IMG/VR virus record: IMGVR_UViG_3300005608_000028
Span: 1 to 21,051 of that record
Strand: one strand, 5' to 3'
DNA length: 21,051 nucleotides
Origin: a virus
The notes under the pieces are model-generated. The model searched no databases. It was given only the letters and a program-made list of their open reading frames with translations, and was not told the DNA's origin. The position numbers were made by a program, and so were the translations under genes. Shown one piece after another: positions 19,781-21,051 of this stretch (position 1 is its first letter; each line of letters begins with the position of its first letter).

Positions 19781-21051
19781 TAGTAAACTGTCGCGTCATT
19801 TTGTGCGTGTGTCACAATCGTTTCATTACCTGTGATAACGACAGGTTGATTTACTGGTTGAACAATAGTTATTTCACCTGAGTTATCATCAACTACATAC
19901 TCTTTTTCATTAACCAGATCATTTGCGTTGATGGTATCACTGTTATTTATTTCTTTGGGGTCAACTGTGTTACTTACAATGTCGTTTTCCTCTTGTGAAG
20001 AGAATATCTCAGGATATAGACTATCCAATGGAAGTATGTTCTTATTATATTTTCCTCTAGGTTTTATTTTATGGTTTCTATATGCCTGTGCTACAAGAAA
20101 TGTCATTGACGAATCCATCATACCTAAAAGGGGATTAGCATAGTTAATATGTTTTCTAGCATCTATTAACTCACCTATTTTATCACCAGGTTTTACCCTT
20201 GTTTTATGAGGAACAGTAGGGTTCACATTTCTGTAGTTAATATCTGGATTTTCACCATCACCCTCAATAATCATCCCTGCTGTCATATATCCTTTTGGTT
20301 TATAATTATACTGACGTATCTTACCTGCTTTTATAGCAAAAACATCTATAGGAAAACTTTCTGGATTTCTAGGTCTTATGACCATACCTTCTTTTAACCC
20401 TCCCGCTGTATATGTTCCTGCACTTCTATCTAAGAATCCATCTTTTAGTGGGAATACAGCAGGAAGTGCTCCTGTTATCTCTTCATTTTTTTGTGCTGTT
20501 TGCTCTGCTATTAGTTCACCTTCTTTTGATTGTAATTTTGCTAGATATTCCTTTTCTTTCTCGATACGTTCTGAGACAGAAAATCTCCATTTGTTAAACC
20601 AAGGTCCTTTATAGTCTTCACCTTTCTCTTCTTGAATTTTTTCTAGCATTTTTATTTTTGCTAGACTGTCTGCTATATCTAACTGTTTATTTTCTACTTT
20701 TCTAGTTATTTTCTCTTCATCTGTACCTATGTTTAACACATTTAAGGTAGTATTCATTAATCTTTTACCAGAATTGACTAATCTAACTAAATTATACATT
20801 GCTTCTTGTGCCCAAGGACTATTAAACGTATCAGTAATCCTTTGTATTCCTGCATCTATGAGGGGTTTAAATATTTCTTGCATTCTGGCGAAAAGTGGTG
20901 CTATCCCATCATTCCATAGGTCAGCAAACGCTTCTGCTATTCCACTATAATATGCCTTGAAGATCTTAAAGTACATACCAAATGCTCTTTTTATAGGTTT
21001 GAAAAGAGGTGTCATAGCATCACCTACGAAGGCACCTATCTTGTCTCCAAG
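19780..21051 (-). CDS. tail/baseplate structural protein with M23-like domain, N-terminus beyond window
   Basis: The frame is open to the right edge: 12 further codons (LGDKIGAFVGDA) precede the first ATG at 21015, and that ATG lacks a Shine-Dalgarno sequence, so the gene most likely begins outside the window. 423 residues are visible. The first part is hydrophobic and helical (LFKPIKRAFGMYFKIFKAYY), like the neighbouring tape-measure-like protein. A charged coiled coil follows (KVENKQLDIADSLAKIKMLE ...). A beta-rich part (about 20403-20116) then resembles a LytM/M23 peptidase fold (VFAIKAGKIRQ ... TRVKPGDKIGEL) but lacks the usual HxH and HxxxD zinc ligands. An Asn-rich tail closes the gene. 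A TAATG junction couples it to the tape-measure-like gene. It probably forms part of the tail tube content or hub. Confidence 0.7.
   Translation of the reverse strand, partial: LGDKIGAFVGDAMTPLFKPIKRAFGMYFKIFKAYYSGIAEAFADLWNDGIAPLFARMQEIFKPLIDAGIQRITDTFNSPWAQEAMYNLVRLVNSGKRLMNTTLNVLNIGTDEEKITRKVENKQLDIADSLAKIKMLEKIQEEKGEDYKGPWFNKWRFSVSERIEKEKEYLAKLQSKEGELIAEQTAQKNEEITGALPAVFPLKDGFLDRSAGTYTAGGLKEGMVIRPRNPESFPIDVFAIKAGKIRQYNYKPKGYMTAGMIIEGDGENPDINYRNVNPTVPHKTRVKPGDKIGELIDARKHINYANPLLGMMDSSMTFLVAQAYRNHKIKPRGKYNKNILPLDSLYPEIFSSQEENDIVSNTVDPKEINNSDTINANDLVNEKEYVVDDNSGEITIVQPVNQPVVITGNETIVTHAQNDATVY

Overview
This window looks like part of the virion-structure region of a T4-like contractile-tailed cyanophage that infects marine Synechococcus or Prochlorococcus. 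The evidence is a low-GC, tightly packed gene array, a gp5-type baseplate hub gene, large tail-fibre and structural proteins, T4-late-type promoter words (TATAAATA, CTAAATAG, CATAAATA), and host-derived photosynthesis genes (a plastoquinol terminal oxidase and a CpeT-type bilin lyase). All assignments come from reading the translations by eye; no database search was run.

Almost everything is read on the minus strand, so gene order runs from high to low coordinates. (1) 21051-15976 is the tail/baseplate hub block. It holds a structural protein cut by the window edge that carries a degenerate M23-like domain, a 730-residue tape-measure-like protein with a glycine zipper, a gp27/gpD-like hub protein, and a small conserved acidic protein. 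These are joined by TAATG or ATGA junctions. (2) A 2-oxoglutarate/Fe(II) oxygenase (15986-15429) lies between this block and gp5 (15404-12978). (3) 12971-11599 holds small genes: a conserved 69-residue protein, a protein with a Phd/YefM-like N-terminus, the bilin lyase CpeT, and two unknowns.

(4) 11416-11568 is the only convincing plus-strand gene. It encodes a 50-residue protein with a twin CX3C motif and converges on a shared bidirectional terminator. Its upstream region is also the promoter region of the next minus-strand set. (5) 11332-9920 holds a small membrane protein, two unknown small proteins, a very compact PTOX with all six di-iron ligands, and a 52-residue protein. (6) 9881-768 is the tail-fibre/adhesin block: a repeat-built fibre protein, a 635-residue protein with a cupredoxin-like domain that has lost its metal ligands, an 1191-residue structural protein, a 284-residue protein, a glycine- and histidine-rich likely fibre tip, and a 175-residue protein. 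(7) 730 to the left edge is the N-terminal half of a flavin-dependent tryptophan halogenase.

The inferred overall picture is a late operon series that makes the baseplate hub and fibres, with auxiliary metabolic genes inserted between structural blocks: electron safety valve, bilin attachment, hydroxylation and halogenation. No rRNA, tRNA, CRISPR array, insertion sequence or integrase was seen, and there is no gene-free stretch over 300 bases.
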